A stretch of 64,000 bases of DNA from Lineus longissimus (GCF_910592395.1 NC_088314.1:15475998-15539997); one strand, 5' to 3'; positions 14,752-29,529 are shown, counted from the first letter of the stretch. Numbers and translations are program-made. Notes: generated from the letters alone by a model not told the origin.

Positions 14752-15368
14752 TTAGCCCTTAAAGCGCCGAATTAACAAAATCATATTATCCCTGAGCGCC
14801 GAATTAACCGAGCATTTTTGAAAATGATTAATAACAACGTTATTTTTGTTACAAACACCATGGAATGTACTGATGATTTTATACAAATTGTAATTCCCGT
14901 CGATTTTTGTGACATTTCCCGCCAAAATTTACTAATTAGGGGTTAATTAGTGCAAATACCCATAATCAACAAAAATATGGCCAGAACATACCTCCATCAG
15001 CTTTTTATACCTCCCTTGGTATTTTAATATGAAGTCTGGGTCTAAATACATCGTTTCCATCCGATTCCTGGTCGAAGCATCCGTCTAATTAGTCGTAGCA
15101 GCGCTAATTACTCCTGATGACGTCATTCCCGCGAAAATGGGGCTTCAAGTTTTTGATAAAATACTCAAAAGCTTGTATAGAAACTTGAAATTTGTTCGAT
15201 GCCATTTTGTGCTAAGCATCACTGTCGAAGTACCAAAGAGCGTACATGCACACTCACTGCCATCTCTTAGCAGACAGGTGGAACTAAATGTCTGCTGTCG
15301 ACGATCGTCGCCTCTGGCGCTTTCCCCCTTATGTCGACGATCGTCGCCTCTGGCGCTTTAAGGGTTAA
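14752..15368. mobile_element. 609 bp piggyBac-like MITE
   Basis: The inverted ends CCCTTAAAGCGCC (from 14756) and GGCGCTTTAAGGG (to 15364) are flanked by TTAG and TTAA, the TTAA target expected for piggyBac with one mutation. The right end contains a direct duplication of GACGATCGTCGCCTCTGGCG (15299 and 15337). No transposase is present. Confidence 0.8.
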
Positions 15369-15527
15369 AATGGAATTTTCTACATATTCTGTCGACTGAG
15401 GCAAATATGAACCTTTTCAGAAATGCAACCGGACAGCCATGCTCATGAGCGATCCGGATTTACAACCATATTGAAGGACGATTTTCCTCTTGAAAACAGG
15501 TCAACTTTGCCCCAGTCGGAATGAGTG

Positions 15528-16142
15528 TATATACGTAAATACTGAAACGAGTCAAATGAAACAAGCTTACTTAAACGAACCAAATCAGCATCTTAGGTCT
15601 TAAATCTTAATCTTTGATCTTAAATCTGTTACATGTATATTCATTGTAGGATTCAGCTTAATTATGTTTATTACATGAAATATACATGTGATTTACTTCA
15701 CAGAGTCCCATTGAACTTGGTTCATTTCAAGCTTTGCATGATTCACCCTAGCACGTTTCATTTACTCGTTTCTTTTGGCTTCTTGAAAACTTGAAACCTG
15801 CCAAATTTAGTGGGCCTATGTGACAATTATCGTATTCTGACAAGCAAATATAAGCCTTGTAATCAACGCTTGTAATCATTTTATATCTAAACATGATCTT
15901 CGACTTAGAGGGCCAAATTCATAAAGGGCGTTTAAGGGTTAGACGTGTGTAACTACTACCTGATCAGTTTCAGGGCCTATTCATATTCGGTGAAGATTTA
16001 CATGAAGGACCTGAATCTGTCTATTCAGTAGTTAAACGCTGTTTTAAGCTAAACGCCCTTTATGAATTTGGCCCAGAATGTTTATTTTGTTCGTTTAGTT
16101 TGGCCTATTTCATTTTGGTCGTTTCAAACTTTACATACTACC
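15528..16142. mobile_element. MITE family B, copy 1, interrupted by another MITE
   Basis: The right end TTACATACTACC and a diverged left end are inverted. The internal sequence matches copy 2 (18591-18956, opposite orientation), for example GTTTCATTTACTCGTTT and ATCTAAACATGATCTTC. The match breaks exactly where the MITE at 15910-16074 lies and resumes after it. Confidence 0.75.
15910..16074. mobile_element. 165 bp MITE nested in family B copy 1
   Basis: Perfect inverted ends of about 25 bp, starting GGGCCAAATTCATAAAGGGC. The sub-terminal inverted words TAACTACT also pair. It is absent from family B copy 2 at the matching site. Confidence 0.85.
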
Positions 16143-16152
16143 GGTCGGAATA

Positions 16153-16304
16153 GGGAGGTTGAGAACAGCGACTTATCAAGGATCCTACGTATACGGATAC
16201 GTATACATACGCATAAAACTCTGTAGAAAAAGGACAAATTGTGTGTAAATTTTTTATCCATATACGTATAAGTATCCGTGATAAGTCCATGGTCTCAACC
16301 CCCT
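16153..16304. mobile_element. Short fold-back element
   Basis: Inverted arms of about 45 bp beginning GGGTTGAGA, rich in CGTATAC words, separated by a short loop region. It lies directly beside family B copy 1. Confidence 0.65.
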
Positions 16305-18360
16305 GATCAATAACACTGTCAAACTTACGACAGTCCAAAATGAGTGCATTACTTTTTGTGTAAAATGTACCAACGTACTCGACGTTAAAAGGAAAGAGGT
16401 GATTCTGGTAAGATGTCTGCACTGTAGAGTTAACAAACCGAACAATACGTGTTGCTTGTTTCTCGTCCCTGTGACAAAACCAGGAATGGGACGGGGGTAA
16501 CAGCGCGAAAATTATCACGTCCGGATGGAAGCGAGAAAACGCTGTCAACGGCATAGATTGCAACGGCGCCTCCTTTGCCGCGAGAGTTGAGTTTGCGTCA
16601 GCGTGTCGCGTCGTGACAATAATGTAAACACAAGGGACAACAGAGATACAGGTCTGGATCACTTCGGAATAAAGGTATGACTAATGAGAGTCAGGTTAAT
16701 CTACTTTGTACAAATGGCAGAAAACGCCTCCAGAATCTGGAGCTGGCCTTGATTACTTCATTTATCGTATACAACCGTAACGTTTGTCGAGCGTTCGCCT
16801 AGGTATGTCATGAACGCCTCTGAAACATGAATTAAGTAATCAAGATTGTCTGTGTCTTTTTGTGTCGAATGGCATGTTTTCATCGACAAATTAGCACTTT
16901 TCAGAGAACAATATTGCTCAATTGCTTGGCCAGCCCGGGGTGTCCGGCTTGGGTACTTGAAAACGACGCCTCGCGGGGCTCCGTAAGCACATCTTCGCAC
17001 CTCACGCTCGCCATGCCCATGTGTGGCCCAATTTTCCCAGAGGCTGTGACGAGAAAACATGATTGTACAGTAGAACTCATCAGTAACGCATGTCTAATTA
17101 TGCGTAAAATTGGGCTGTGTTGTCGAACCAATGTTTGTATACTTTGCTAACTTGTCTTTGTTTATGGTGTGAACTTACGTATAAATTGTTTACGGTGTCT
17201 CTAGATACACTCCTACCCTTCATTGTCAAAGTACACTGATTGGGAATTAAGGCAATTTGCGAATTCCTTATCCAATTCGTGAATCGCCTAATAACCAAAA
17301 CAACTTAATGTCCGGAATCATTGAAACCGGACGAGCGCCCATATTGTCGCCGAGACAGGTGCCATAAGAACATCACGAGAAGCTGTGGGGGACTTGGTTT
17401 ATAATTTGTAAGATTAACGACCGTTTCATTGGACCAGTTTGATTTATTTCATTTTGATAGTGGGTTAGTCATGATAATAAGTTGTATTGTATTGTAGTTC
17501 ACACCACTATTCTTCAATGAGTTTGACTGTTGCTGCAAATACACCATGTAGCCGATGTTAGCGGAACAGGACATTTGCGAAGTAACACCAAGTAACACAT
17601 TTTAAAACCTGCAAACTACATTATTTGAAATAATTTATTACCCAACCGGGCTTCAGCGAACTGGTAGGCTTTTGTTTTGATATGATTAGTGCACTAAGAA
17701 AAATATCAACTTCTCATTAGTTTTCTAATGCAAATTGTAATCGTATTTTATGTACCCGTTGGTAGTAGTAGAAGAAGGCCAGGGTATGGTTCAAAAGTAT
17801 TGCAAATGCATCCTTCATTCATTCCGGAACATATCAAAAAGCCAAGAATATTTCTCCAGTGGTACCTTTTTAATTTCAGAAGCGAATCAGAATTACAGAA
17901 GCTACAGCATCAACAGCAACGTGGTCAGATTTATTGTATACTTCTTTTCAGTTTTTGTTTAAGGAATTGATACCGAACTGGAGGTATGGGTCGATTCACC
18001 AAAACCGCGAGGGTGGAGCTAAAACGCAAAGATTTTCACTCCATCAAAGCGGCTTTTGTGAGACAATCAATACCGACAGTGATGTATCAATTTCTATACT
18101 AAAACGTCTGAAATTAGATACCATAACCGCTGAATTCAAGACGAGACTTTATTGGCGCATAGAGCATTTACACAGTTCAGTGCGTTTCGCTCCATATCCA
18201 GGCGTTTTCGAATACTGTACATGTATATAACTGTCTAACAACTATTTCAAAACATTGTCTCCTCAACCATGTCAAAGGAATAAGTGTATCTAGTGAAACA
18301 AAGAAATTGTATTTAGGCTGAATGCAAACACACTTTAGAGTATGCCACTCGTGAGCGCAA

Positions 18361-18418
18361 TAAGGAGAAAGAAAAAGAAGAAGGTGACGGAGAAGGAGAA
18401 GGGGAAAAAGAAGAAGCG
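18361..18418 (+). repeat. Purine-only tract
   Basis: About 55 bases made almost entirely of A and G (AAAGAAGAAGG, GGAGAAGGAGAAGG words), possibly triplex-forming. Confidence 0.7.
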
Positions 18419-18590
18419 AACGCGTGCCACTTTAAGCTAAGAAATATGTTTTCCCTTTGTCTCATTTATTGAACTCACCCTAATATGGGAGAGAAGGCGT
18501 CTCGCAAAATGAATACTGTATATCGGAAAAAGCTATCTGACGCATACATGTAGATTTCATTTGATTTTTACCCTCGGTGCCCTATTTGAT

Positions 18591-18956
18591 ATGGTAGTAT
18601 GTAAAAGTTGAAACGACCCAAAATGAAACAAGCCAAACTAAATGAACCGAATGAACATTCCAAACATGAAATTGAAGATCAGGTTTAGATGTAATACGGA
18701 TTGCAAGCGTTAGGTTGATATTTGAATGAAATGAAAATGCACTTTTATTTATTTAGGCCCACTTAATAATTTGGCTCGTTTCAACTTTTAAACAAGCCAA
18801 AATAAACGAGTAAATGAAACGTTCCATGGTGCACCATTTAAAAATGTCATAAACCTACTTGACCGAATCCTGCAATGAATATTACATGTAAACGTTATCT
18901 TTCATTACAGATCTAAAACGATCATTTGGCTTGTTCCGATACTTACATACTACCAT
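18591..18956. mobile_element. MITE family B, copy 2
   Basis: The ends ATGGTAGTATGTAA and inverse are flanked by TTGAT direct repeats (18586-18590 and 18957-18961). It is 366 bp with no coding frame and in reverse orientation to copy 1. Confidence 0.8.
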
Positions 18957-21900
18957 TTGATAAGGCCTTGCCGACGGCCATAAGGCACCATCCCAAAATA
19001 GGCCGAAGCCAAACGAAACAATATTTTAGATTTCTATGTTGACTCTCCTCCCGGCTTCAAAAAGTTGACAGCCATTACCAGTATTTGACAGTGCATTGCT
19101 CCGCTCAGCAGATGCATGCTAAAAGTAAAATCAACCAGAAGACTCTGTGCGTTGGTTTACCAAGAACACGAAATGTCCACATCGAAAACAAAATTCCTTC
19201 CCCCCAAACAAAAGAAATTAATTTCTGCTTGCTTCAATCTATTTTGAAATGATCCTTGAAATGCTTGGACACATTCGATCAAGTGGTGTTTGTAGTTGGC
19301 TGATCTATATCTGACAATGCTGACCTGCCGGATAATCTATGTCACACCATGATCCACCCAAAAGATACAATCATAGGAACATAATTACAAGCTGACCACA
19401 ATGGGGATTAATGTTATCATTGAGGGAATGACAAGCTTACACTTTTACAAGATGATGTTCATATCCGACCGATCTACCAATCTCACGCAAAGCTACTTAG
19501 AAGGCTAAGGATCCTCCGAAAGCTTACTGGGGCTCACACCACTCAGCGTTACTTGATGGCCCTTCTTTGGGCGGCCATTTAAAAGACGAATTCAGGTTTC
19601 GATCAAGGCATCGCCGCAAACATAGTTTGCTGGAGCTACTTCACATCATATGAAGTACGTTTTCGTCCAATACCTGTGGAAGAAATAGCATAGTGCTGAG
19701 ACACACGAGTGGGCGCGCAACGCGTCGCAAAGTTCCTTAATAGCGCGCTCTTGCTGTAAGTATGGTCGGGTTTGGTCTTATTTGAGTAAATGAAGACCTC
19801 TCTGCCAATAATGTTTAAATCTGCTCGTAAGAGCTAGGACAATTCCCTCGTGAAGTATGCCGGCTGTGTATAAGTGGGCAAAACCGAATAAAAGGCTACC
19901 AACTTTACCATGTCATTCGATGTCCTTTTCCGGCCCTTGAAGAGACCTGTTGGCCAAATCACACTCTAATCCCGCTTGATGACCCTTCGAAGGATTCAAT
20001 TAAGATGTTCACCACGACAAGGGTTCACTATTTCAACTGGACATGATACAAAGATGATGCGAGTGCTGGAAGTTGGTGGTAAAATTAAGCAAGACACGGA
20101 TTCCTTTAACTGTATCAACGACATAATAAAATAAAAACAACATTTTTCACTAGGCCTGATAGGAAAGATCTTTCATTTTGTTGAATGCGGATAAGTTGTG
20201 CGTAGATAGTAAACGGATAACTCTGGTGAAATGAAGCAAATATGACCCAGATTTGTAAACCAAGCCATTTCATTACTGGCCTGCAAAATCGTATTGGAAC
20301 ATGATATAATAAGACATCACTTTTAAGGCAAAAATCACCAAGTGTACAGCGGAAAAATTGCATTTACTCCGACCTACCAAATGCCCAGGCGTGGATTTAT
20401 TGGCTTGTATCTGAACTCTACTTAACCATCATCGCTGTTTTGCTGTTTTGATGACTGGTGGGACGACACAGACGAAACGAAAAAGAAACATAGAGTAAAA
20501 AAGCAAGATAGAGATTGCCATTTGACACAGAGGGAAGTTATCTTATGCATAAAAAGCTGGGAGATATTTCATATTTCTTTGTAATGCATTCAACAAAATA
20601 TTTTTTCTGCGAATCTGAATGCCTATGTATTCAGATTAGTGTTAAATACATTATTATCAAGAACTTGCAGAGGCATTGTTGTGCCCAAAAATACCTTTTT
20701 TGCATATGGCCGCAGAAGTTATCTAACCAAACACTAAACAAGCACAGAACCTAACCTTTTTGGTCGCGCTTCCTTTCACAATAAGGATGCACCCACAGAC
20801 AGACAACAAATCAGATAGTCATACATGGCTTCTTTCGAGCAATTCCCTGGCCGCCTTCGCACCTGAAAGATCTTTCAAGAGCCTCATCTCTGGTGCCTCA
20901 ATTTTCGCCTCAGTCCCTAAGGGCGCTTTTTGCCAGACTCAAGTGGCCGACTGGCGTCTCTTTTCCAAATACTTAACGAGATGTTGTTAGATCTAAACGT
21001 TTATTTGATTACTGCTGTTGGAAGGGTGCGATGCCAAAACGATTGCTTCATTACTAAAAAAATTGGGACGTAGGTCACATCGAATTTTCTTTTCTCAATC
21101 AATGCGGCATTGCTGACAATGTGGCAAAAAGGCACTGCCACATTCCTACTAAAACTTTAAGGAATCGAACCAAGGAATCGAACCAAAGACTAAGTAAACA
21201 ACTATACGATGTTCCGACCCGTTCATTGTTTTCGTTTGTCGGGGGCTTGAATATAAAATATTCTTATTTTTGATAGTATTTATCGGACAAAAACAAGATA
21301 AAATTGCATAAAGATATTTTCTTCCAAAAAATAAAAAAAACAATTGAAAAATTGTAATACTCTATATTTGTGTATAAATTTGTTTAAACCGCACTGAAAA
21401 TTTATATTTCAAATTCATTGTACACTGTAGATATTCTCACTGTTTCTAGGCTGTTTCTGCCCGGTTTTCGCAGATTCTGCAGTTTCCGTGGATTTCGCTT
21501 AATCGCCATGGCAAATAATATGGTGGACGTATGCTCATCTCAAGAAACATGAGAAAGAAAACATAAAAAAAAGATATGTGTCATTTTGATCTTATGTAAT
21601 GCATCTGTTGTCTATTGTGACAGATTCTCTCAATGGAACCTCATGCATGACTTTTATGAAAATCCTAATATCTAATAATTCATTCATCGGACTCCTGGTA
21701 CGCGTTTCAAAACCAGAGTCTTTATTGAAAGAACCCTGACGATACAAATTTAGTAAGCCGGATATACACCGAGACGATTCAGTCAAACCAGAGATGTGTG
21801 GATAATTCAACCTATCATTCGTCAGTCCTCCGGCACTTCTGTAACCTAACAAATAAAGCTACAGCGAATTGATACGATTTAAACTGCTACGTGGTACACA

Positions 21901-24900
21901 ACAAAGGTTCCAACTGTATTAGCTTGGGATAATTCACGCTCATTTAAAACCTTCTTGAGTTAACTGTAGCAGTTTGATTGTTCGTATGCCGGGGTTCAAA
22001 AGGCGGTGTTCAAATGCCCACATCGCTCGTCGAGACGGAAAGCCCATGACCCAAACAACAATTCGAGTCTGAGGGACGACGTCAATAACTTAAGCATGCC
22101 TCGTTTACGATTCAGTATCAAGGCAGTCCTGTGTCGTTTTCATTGCCCGAGTTCAAAGCTGTTTGTTTTTAAATGCCTTTCGGGTCATGGATAATTTAAA
22201 TAGGGATCAAATAGCATGATTTTAATTTGTTCCGTGAAATTGCCTGGGTTTCAAGGGGTGACGGTTTAAGGAGTTTCAATAAGCTCATGGCAAGCGATGG
22301 GCACCTACTCATAGTAAATTTACACCCACTGCTCGAGGGTTCATGACAGACATTACAGATTTGAGCAATGCAAAATGGGCTTTCAAAGATCTTAGCGGCT
22401 CGCACAGTAACCAAATAGGTCGTTTTTGGGGTAAAGATAATGTTTGGAAATAACTATATGAACTCATTGATGTTTCTGAGACAATATTTTTGCTCCTTGA
22501 ATTAAGTGTTACTATACAGCATTAAGCCAGAATTGACGGCCTCTTTTGTGTTGCAAGGTTCGGTCCCCCTGTGACCAAGTCGCGAATCAGATTGGACCAA
22601 AATTCGGCGTCAGGACGGCGATATCTTACTTGAGGCGGTGGTGGTTGTGGTATGGGGTCGTGGTCCTGTGTAAAGTTTCAAGTCCATAGCCCTAGCAACC
22701 TTGCACACCAGGGTCAGTTGCATCCTCCTCCCTTCGTTCGCATTACTTAGGCTCATTTAAAGGCTTCACTCCAGCAATTTTGCCATTTTCTGCTGTAAGA
22801 CGATTTCAAAAGTGTACCTAACACTTTATACAATACAGAAAACCCAATGCAATTAGCTCCATCCATTTTGAAGATATAGCAATTTATGTGTTTGACAACT
22901 TGATTACCTAATCAGGCTAGCAACTGGCTTGTTAGAGCCAGGCGGCGGGTTCAGCAAAAGTTGTGATGTAGATCAGGCTATTGCCCTACTTGGGAGGACA
23001 AATATCAATGAATGCTCTTAAAATTGATATATGAAGTCTGTTAGTCTGTATTTCTAATTCTAACCTTCGATATACCCTATAATAAGGTAATACAGACAAA
23101 TTTATACCATTATAGTAAGAAATCAAACATCAGTCTGATCTATGTCAGTATACTTGCCGCCTGACTTCACTTAGAAACCTAACCAAGGCTGTTACATAAC
23201 ATGTAAACAAAACAGTTAATCTTGCTTTGTCTCTGGACTGGGTGCTTCAATTTTGATCAAACTTGATTTAATGCGGAGCTTTAAGTCTACTCTTTGAGGA
23301 TCTGTACATGTCATGCAATCATAAAAGCAGGAGTCGTGGCCTTTAAGCGCCGAAAGGAAGGCCATTCACCTCAGGTTATAGTCCTAGTGGTTATGAAACG
23401 AGCCCATGTTTCGGCCCCACATGGCCATTGAGCCCCCGTTGGGCCAAAATGACATATTCAGACGAGTTCGTATGCAACTTCGCATCTAAATGGCGATCGG
23501 GGGCATAAAGTGCACTATCTTTATGACTGCTGAATGACAAAATGTTACCGTTTTACAAGTCGAATATCAGCTATCGAATATCAGCAATATAAGGAAGTGA
23601 CAGCAGGTACCCTTTGAGAGTTTTATAAGAGAAAATCTCAAAGTTCCATTCTGATTGACAAGTCGTATTGTCCGGAGTCGGACATGGACAGTTTCTTTAC
23701 AATGTAACAGAACGTGGAGGCATACAATGCGTGAAGCGTTTGGGGAAAAAAACGTTCTATGGTTAGCATTCATGCAGTCGAAGTTGCTTTTGTGCTTAAA
23801 GAAAATATCATTCAGGTACAACTCCACGGGATGCGGAGGAAGCTGTAAATGACATTCAGACTATTGGGATGACGCCTTTTACCCAGCGTCAGCTGGTTAA
23901 CAGTTTTGAGAACTCACAATATATCACACCCAGTAAATGAAAAAAGTATTTCTCAATCATTTGTTCTGTGAGATAACTGCAATGTGACACAGATTTCTCC
24001 TGTCTTCTTTCAGTTCGTGAAACAAAACAATCATGTACCGCCACACGGGGTGGGGTGCCTTGACTATGTCTTTCGACCGTGTCTTACAGTCTTCTAAGAA
24101 AAAATGCCAAATGTAGCTTAATTGTCAGAAAAATCATTATTTAACCCAACATTTTAAAGTTGAGTCAAATTGAATAAGTTGCGTATTATGTTCAAAGTAA
24201 ACTGACTCTTTAATATAAATTAAACTGGTTCTTAAATAGATTGACGATCCTATTTCAGTTATTCAGTCATTTTGCACTCGTTAAATATATGTTTCTTGAG
24301 ATGTGCTGTCAAATGATAACAGACGTGGCAATTGATCCAGCTGAGCTATCTTAAATACAACCTTGCCAGCCCATGAGATGTGTCGACGAGAGCTGTTTGG
24401 AACACCAAAGTACGTGTCGTTTCATCCGTAGGCTTGCCATAGCCTCAAGTGATCAAACAAAAATACGATCGCAACTCACTGAGTGGAGGCCAGGCCCGTC
24501 ATTGATTTGCTCGTCGAGATATATAGCGGGATGACGAAATGCCGTCCTCGGGTGTACTCGCGGGCGGTGCAAAATGTTTCTCGTACCAGGATCCCGTTGT
24601 GCGCTTTCTACTATCAAAAATATTTGAAAAACGTCAAACAATTTCTTAAAAAACTAGTTTACTAAATAAATGAAACTAGAAAAGACCAAACATATTGAGG
24701 TTCTAGTTCATCTACTCCTTGTAAAATATTAGTTCTGAATCGAATGGGCACAACGAACTTGTATCAAGTAACCATCTACAGCTGCAGCCATGGCAGTGTG
24801 GCATGGCGATTGTTTCTACTCATCTCTCATTGGAGTACACCGCTGGTCACTTGAGACAACTCCGTTTAATTCAGCGTTGTGAACCTCAATAGTTTAATCA

Positions 24901-27497
24901 ATCTTTCCTTGAACGGGGCGTGCTCATGCTCAGCCATGTGATACTTTAACTTCCAAATGCTTTGTCATAACTGCATCCACTAATGAAATAGTCTTCTAAC
25001 AATTGACGAATTCACTCACTTGATCCATTAAGAGAATGGTCGGTTAACATAGACATTTCCTTTCCGGGTGTTTCTTTCAAACTTTCATTTTTACTAATGG
25101 AGGACGTTTTACGCTGATGGTTTTATTGTGATAGATACCCAGATGGGTAGATCTGAATAGAAAACCATCTGAAAAAAAGATATACTGTGTATTAGAAGTG
25201 ATGAAAGCACTTTCAAAACGTTATCAACAACCAAGCTGGCCAATCTATCAGGATATGGAATCTGAACACCTTGGCGTTTTCGACTCCGCGGGTCGACGAA
25301 TGGTATAATTGATCTGGGGACTTAGTATTCAGAGGAATAAAAGTGCATGACCCCTCAAATAAACTCTGACACTCTCTCGTTAATCCTTATCAATTTTTGG
25401 TTCACGTAATGGTAGAATACGTTTACTGGACGAACTGACATACGTTTTACAGCGATCAGCCGGTGCAAATCCCAGAAGTTCGATGTATTCGTAACAATGC
25501 AATCCAGTTAGCGTTTCATGAGATAATGAATACAGGCAGGAAGATACCTAGAATAATGCTGCCACAGTTATCTCGTCTTTGTCATCAAAGCACTAAACCC
25601 GCGGCAGATATCAGCCCAAAAGGCATAGGAGATGACAATTCCACGTATATTAGTTCCAGTTGACGGCCTTGCCCAGCTAAATAAAGCGACGCTGGCCGCT
25701 GCCCGAGGAGCGGCGGTCCTGGAGTACCTACTTGGAGGGGATTATACTCGAATCCTTTGAAATTCACCAATATTTACGGAAATCAGCTAAAATGTTCCCG
25801 CGGAGTAGGATCGAGAATTGCTGAATTTCTAACAAATCTTCAAGAGTCGTGGATTGTGAATCAAACATGAGCCTCATTTCGATCAAATATTAAGATTACA
25901 ATGTACTGATCGGATATACGTAGCCAGTAACATTTTGATCGTCGGATAATTCGTTTGGAAATTGTCGCCGTTGTCGCCGCTCAGCGGGGAGGGGCGCAGC
26001 AAACCACTTCTGTCCGTTTTTTGGCGAAATATGCAATAAACCTTCAATAAATATACATTTCGCAATCACAATTGTTGTTTTGTTACCGAAATTATCCAGC
26101 CTATAAGTGCCGTTCAAAATTTGTTTCGGCATAATTTCGGCAAAACTGCATAATGTGATACTAGTATTGGGAGTAGTTAAGATTATGTCATATTTCAATC
26201 ACTGAATAAGTACATTATACGATTGTATGTATACATACACATATTACTGGCATTTACCTAACAAAGGAGCTAGACTACTTGATGAAGTGAACCTCATTTC
26301 GCTTTTGACTTTAAAATAGCACAGTTAGAGGTAAAAAGTGCAGGTGTTCGTAATCATATACATGTGTTGCACTAGTATTGAACAGAGACAAAAAAATCTT
26401 GATATATTTTCGCCAATCGCCTTTTGTTAATCGGTCAACAAGCTTAACTTTATCTCGTCAACTGTTTCGGCCACTGGACCCTAGTTCGTAACTTTTGAAA
26501 CGGATACATCTCAATTCGTGTTCCATCCGTATCAATTTCCTTTTCGAAGTTATGAATGGGCGGCATAATTCAGCTACATTCATGGTGGAATGTGCAGCGT
26601 CTAATCCATCCGGATTAAGTCCGCTATCTGCGGAATAGATAGCGGGTTCCCGTATCACCATCGCTTGTGTACCGCGATTCCCTTGGGAAACAGTGGTGAC
26701 AAAGGTATAGGGAGAGAACTTCAAGAATATCCAAGCAATCATTATGAAATATCAACTATGAACAAAAATAGGACTCAATAATTAGTAAATAAATTGATGA
26801 ATTAACTAGTGATCGACCAACGGTAACTCCTTAACTACCAATTTTGAAACCACAGTCTAGTTTTGTCTCCAATTTAAAGAACAAAATATTATAATATTCA
26901 GTTCATATGCCAATTCCCTTGTATTTCGTAATTACCTAACTAATGACATTGCTATCCACTTTTCTTTTGCCTTTATGAACTTATGCAACAGCTTGTTACT
27001 TAAGATGTGTATTCAGATGTCGAAATACTCAACTCAGTAAATGCCTACTCAATACGTGAACGCTAAAACATCTCATTGGTCATGGGGGACGCCTTGTGTA
27101 CTATTGCGAAACGTTTACGTAAATCCAACCCTAAAGCAGAACGTGAGTAATTAAACTGTGCAGCTAGGTCTTAACGAGTTTGACCAAACCAGGCCAGTTT
27201 CTCCAGTGTTGAGGTCAGTTTTGCATGGTGGATAAATGGGGATCAAGTGATACTTTAGTAGTACCTGTAACCTAGGGTCGTCGTGTTATCGTCGTGAGGT
27301 CAGCGGGCTGAGAACATGTCCTCGGACCTTCAATCAGGACAGCATAAAATAAACTAGAGACTTAAATCTGTTTCCCGGCATAAGATGCCAGCGGGGAAAC
27401 TCGTGAAAACAGTCCCTCGCTTTTCCCAAGCGAATCGCTTCAACTACCATACAATTCTTAAATCACGGCTCCATAAAACTTTTGTATCGGCTTTCAT

Positions 27498-27732
27498 AGT
27501 GTCCGCAAACTAGCGATTTTTGTTGCTGCGACCTGCGATCATGATTGCACGCAACATTATTCTCCCGTTTGCGATATAACTGCAGGTGGCTGTGACAAGA
27601 ATCGGTAATTGCTGAGTCCAGCGATCACCATCAAAGCCAGTTTTAACTACAGATGAGCGATCTTTTCACCGCTCATCGCAGCGTCAATTGTCGCGTGTCG
27701 CAGCGACAAATATCGCTCGTTTGTGGGACGCT
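27498..27732. mobile_element. 235 bp TIR element rich in GCGA words
   Basis: Left arm AGTGTCCGCAAACTAGCGAT and right arm inverse AGCGTCCCACAAACGAGCGA, followed by paired GCTGCGAC words. A related GCGA-rich stretch lies at 40940-41045. Confidence 0.65.
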
Positions 27733-29529
27733 CTATCCCCGGGAAATTCGCCAAATCCAAGTCCATGCGTTCCCTGGGACAGGTTCTTAATCGAAGGAGT
27801 TAACTGATGCGGATCATGAGTTCCGAGATCAACATCCATCCAGTTCAACTGCCGATTAAAACACCAAATATTAATTGGATGTCGATTTGGCAGCGGATTT
27901 GTCACCCTTGGGACCAAGTTTGAAGATTTTATCATGAAAATGACATCCATCTCTATACACCATTCATTATTCTAACGTGGCTTTATGACCGGTAATTAAT
28001 TAATGCGGCACTGAACAAGCACAACCATATGGCAGGCAAACCGTGCCGGAAATAGGTCTCATCATTAAATTTAATGTCGTAAATCCAACATGGATGCCGG
28101 GATTATGAAATTTGAATTAATCCACTTATTGCAATCAAAGCGTAGCCAAAATGAACTGCAGTACACTTCGATAATGATGCTGCAGTCTGCAAATAGCTTG
28201 ATTTAATTTTTTTGTCGAATCATTACACGTAGTTTCAACAGGAAATTAAACACTTTTAGAATGAGAGCTCATTTCGCGGGAAACAAATTAATTATGAATC
28301 ATGTAGTATTCCGTGAAAATGGGTTATGAATCAATCGATTGATCAAGTATTAGCCTTTTTGGGATTTTGCCGGTGAGTTTCGAGTCTGCTATATTATGCA
28401 TTTGCAAAAATTTCTTCTGATTTCAAAAAATCCCTAAATATATTTTTTTAACACAATTCTCGATAAGAAACCTGCAGACGAATGAGGCGGTCCACTATAC
28501 ATTCTTTTCTCCTCCAGACACATGAATGTTCACACGGTTATGTTATCTCAAAATACACTTCTGCAAAATAACAACCATATTCTTGTATTCACTGACCAAT
28601 TTATATGTTCGTGAGTCCCCTGGCCTGTCACATACAACCGTCCACCTACATTGGCTTTTAAAGATATTAAGGTTCTTGAGCTTTTGAAGAAAAAAATCTG
28701 CTAGCCTTCTTTTTTTTCGACCAACACAAATACTATGCTCACCGAAGAGCAGGTTTCAGGGAAATGTGTTTATAGGTTTTTTTTTAACTCATTGACAAAC
28801 CTCTAGGGGTACATATTTGTGCTGGCTAAAAAATCCTAAAAACTTTCCAAAACCTCAATAATATTTGTTGATGAGTTTAACATGACTATCTCAGCATGTT
28901 GTGATTAACATCATTTCCTGCGAGAGGTTGGCGAGACCAGCATTGAAATACGCCCAGCACGACCCTTCTTCTTCCCCACTTGAGTGGAAGCGATTCACTT
29001 CTCTCGGTTTTCAAGTTAGTTGCGTATCGCTACATTGAACAACTTATGATGGCTGGAGGGTGTGTACTATAGCTTGCCGCCCATGCAAAGATGGAACTGC
29101 CCTTAGGGTGGGACGTGTTTTGTCAAAGTGAAATAGGGTATTATTCGGGTGCTGTTACCTTTTTTTATTTGACTACTGCATAGTTTATATCAAAGTTTTG
29201 ATTAATGTTCGATGGCGTCATATGTGTTGGCGATGGCGATGTACTGTTGCTTTCATTTTGTTTTATATTCAATCAGACTGGATCAACATTAAGGCAATTT
29301 GGCTGGTTTTATATGAAACAACAACTTCCTGGCATGTCAGCACTGATTTCAGGGGTCCAGATAAAAAAACAAGACTAAACTTATTCCAACCAGACATACA
29401 ATTGTAATTTGTAGACCTATATAGATATAGATGCTTTGAAATATATAAGGGTTGACAAGGACATGTTACGTTTTTTGTCTCTCAACTCGCAGTTAAAAGA
29501 ATTCAGGTCTTGCAGATTACACGGTTTAT

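Larger units (their letters stand above)
16305..27497. other. Intergenic, nothing recognised except family B copy 2
   Basis: Short chance frames only. Small direct duplications are seen at 21161-21190 (AAGGAATCGAACC twice) and 23569-23595 (CGAATATCAGC words). Confidence 0.5.

Noticed and set aside
16138-16662. 174-codon minus-strand frame, the longest in the window
   Set aside because: Its 3' part runs through the fold-back element at 16153-16304 and it shows no domain, signal or splice support.
21161-21190. tRNA B-box-like GGTTCGATTCC on the minus strand
   Set aside because: It is a 13 bp direct duplication with no A box or cloverleaf around it.
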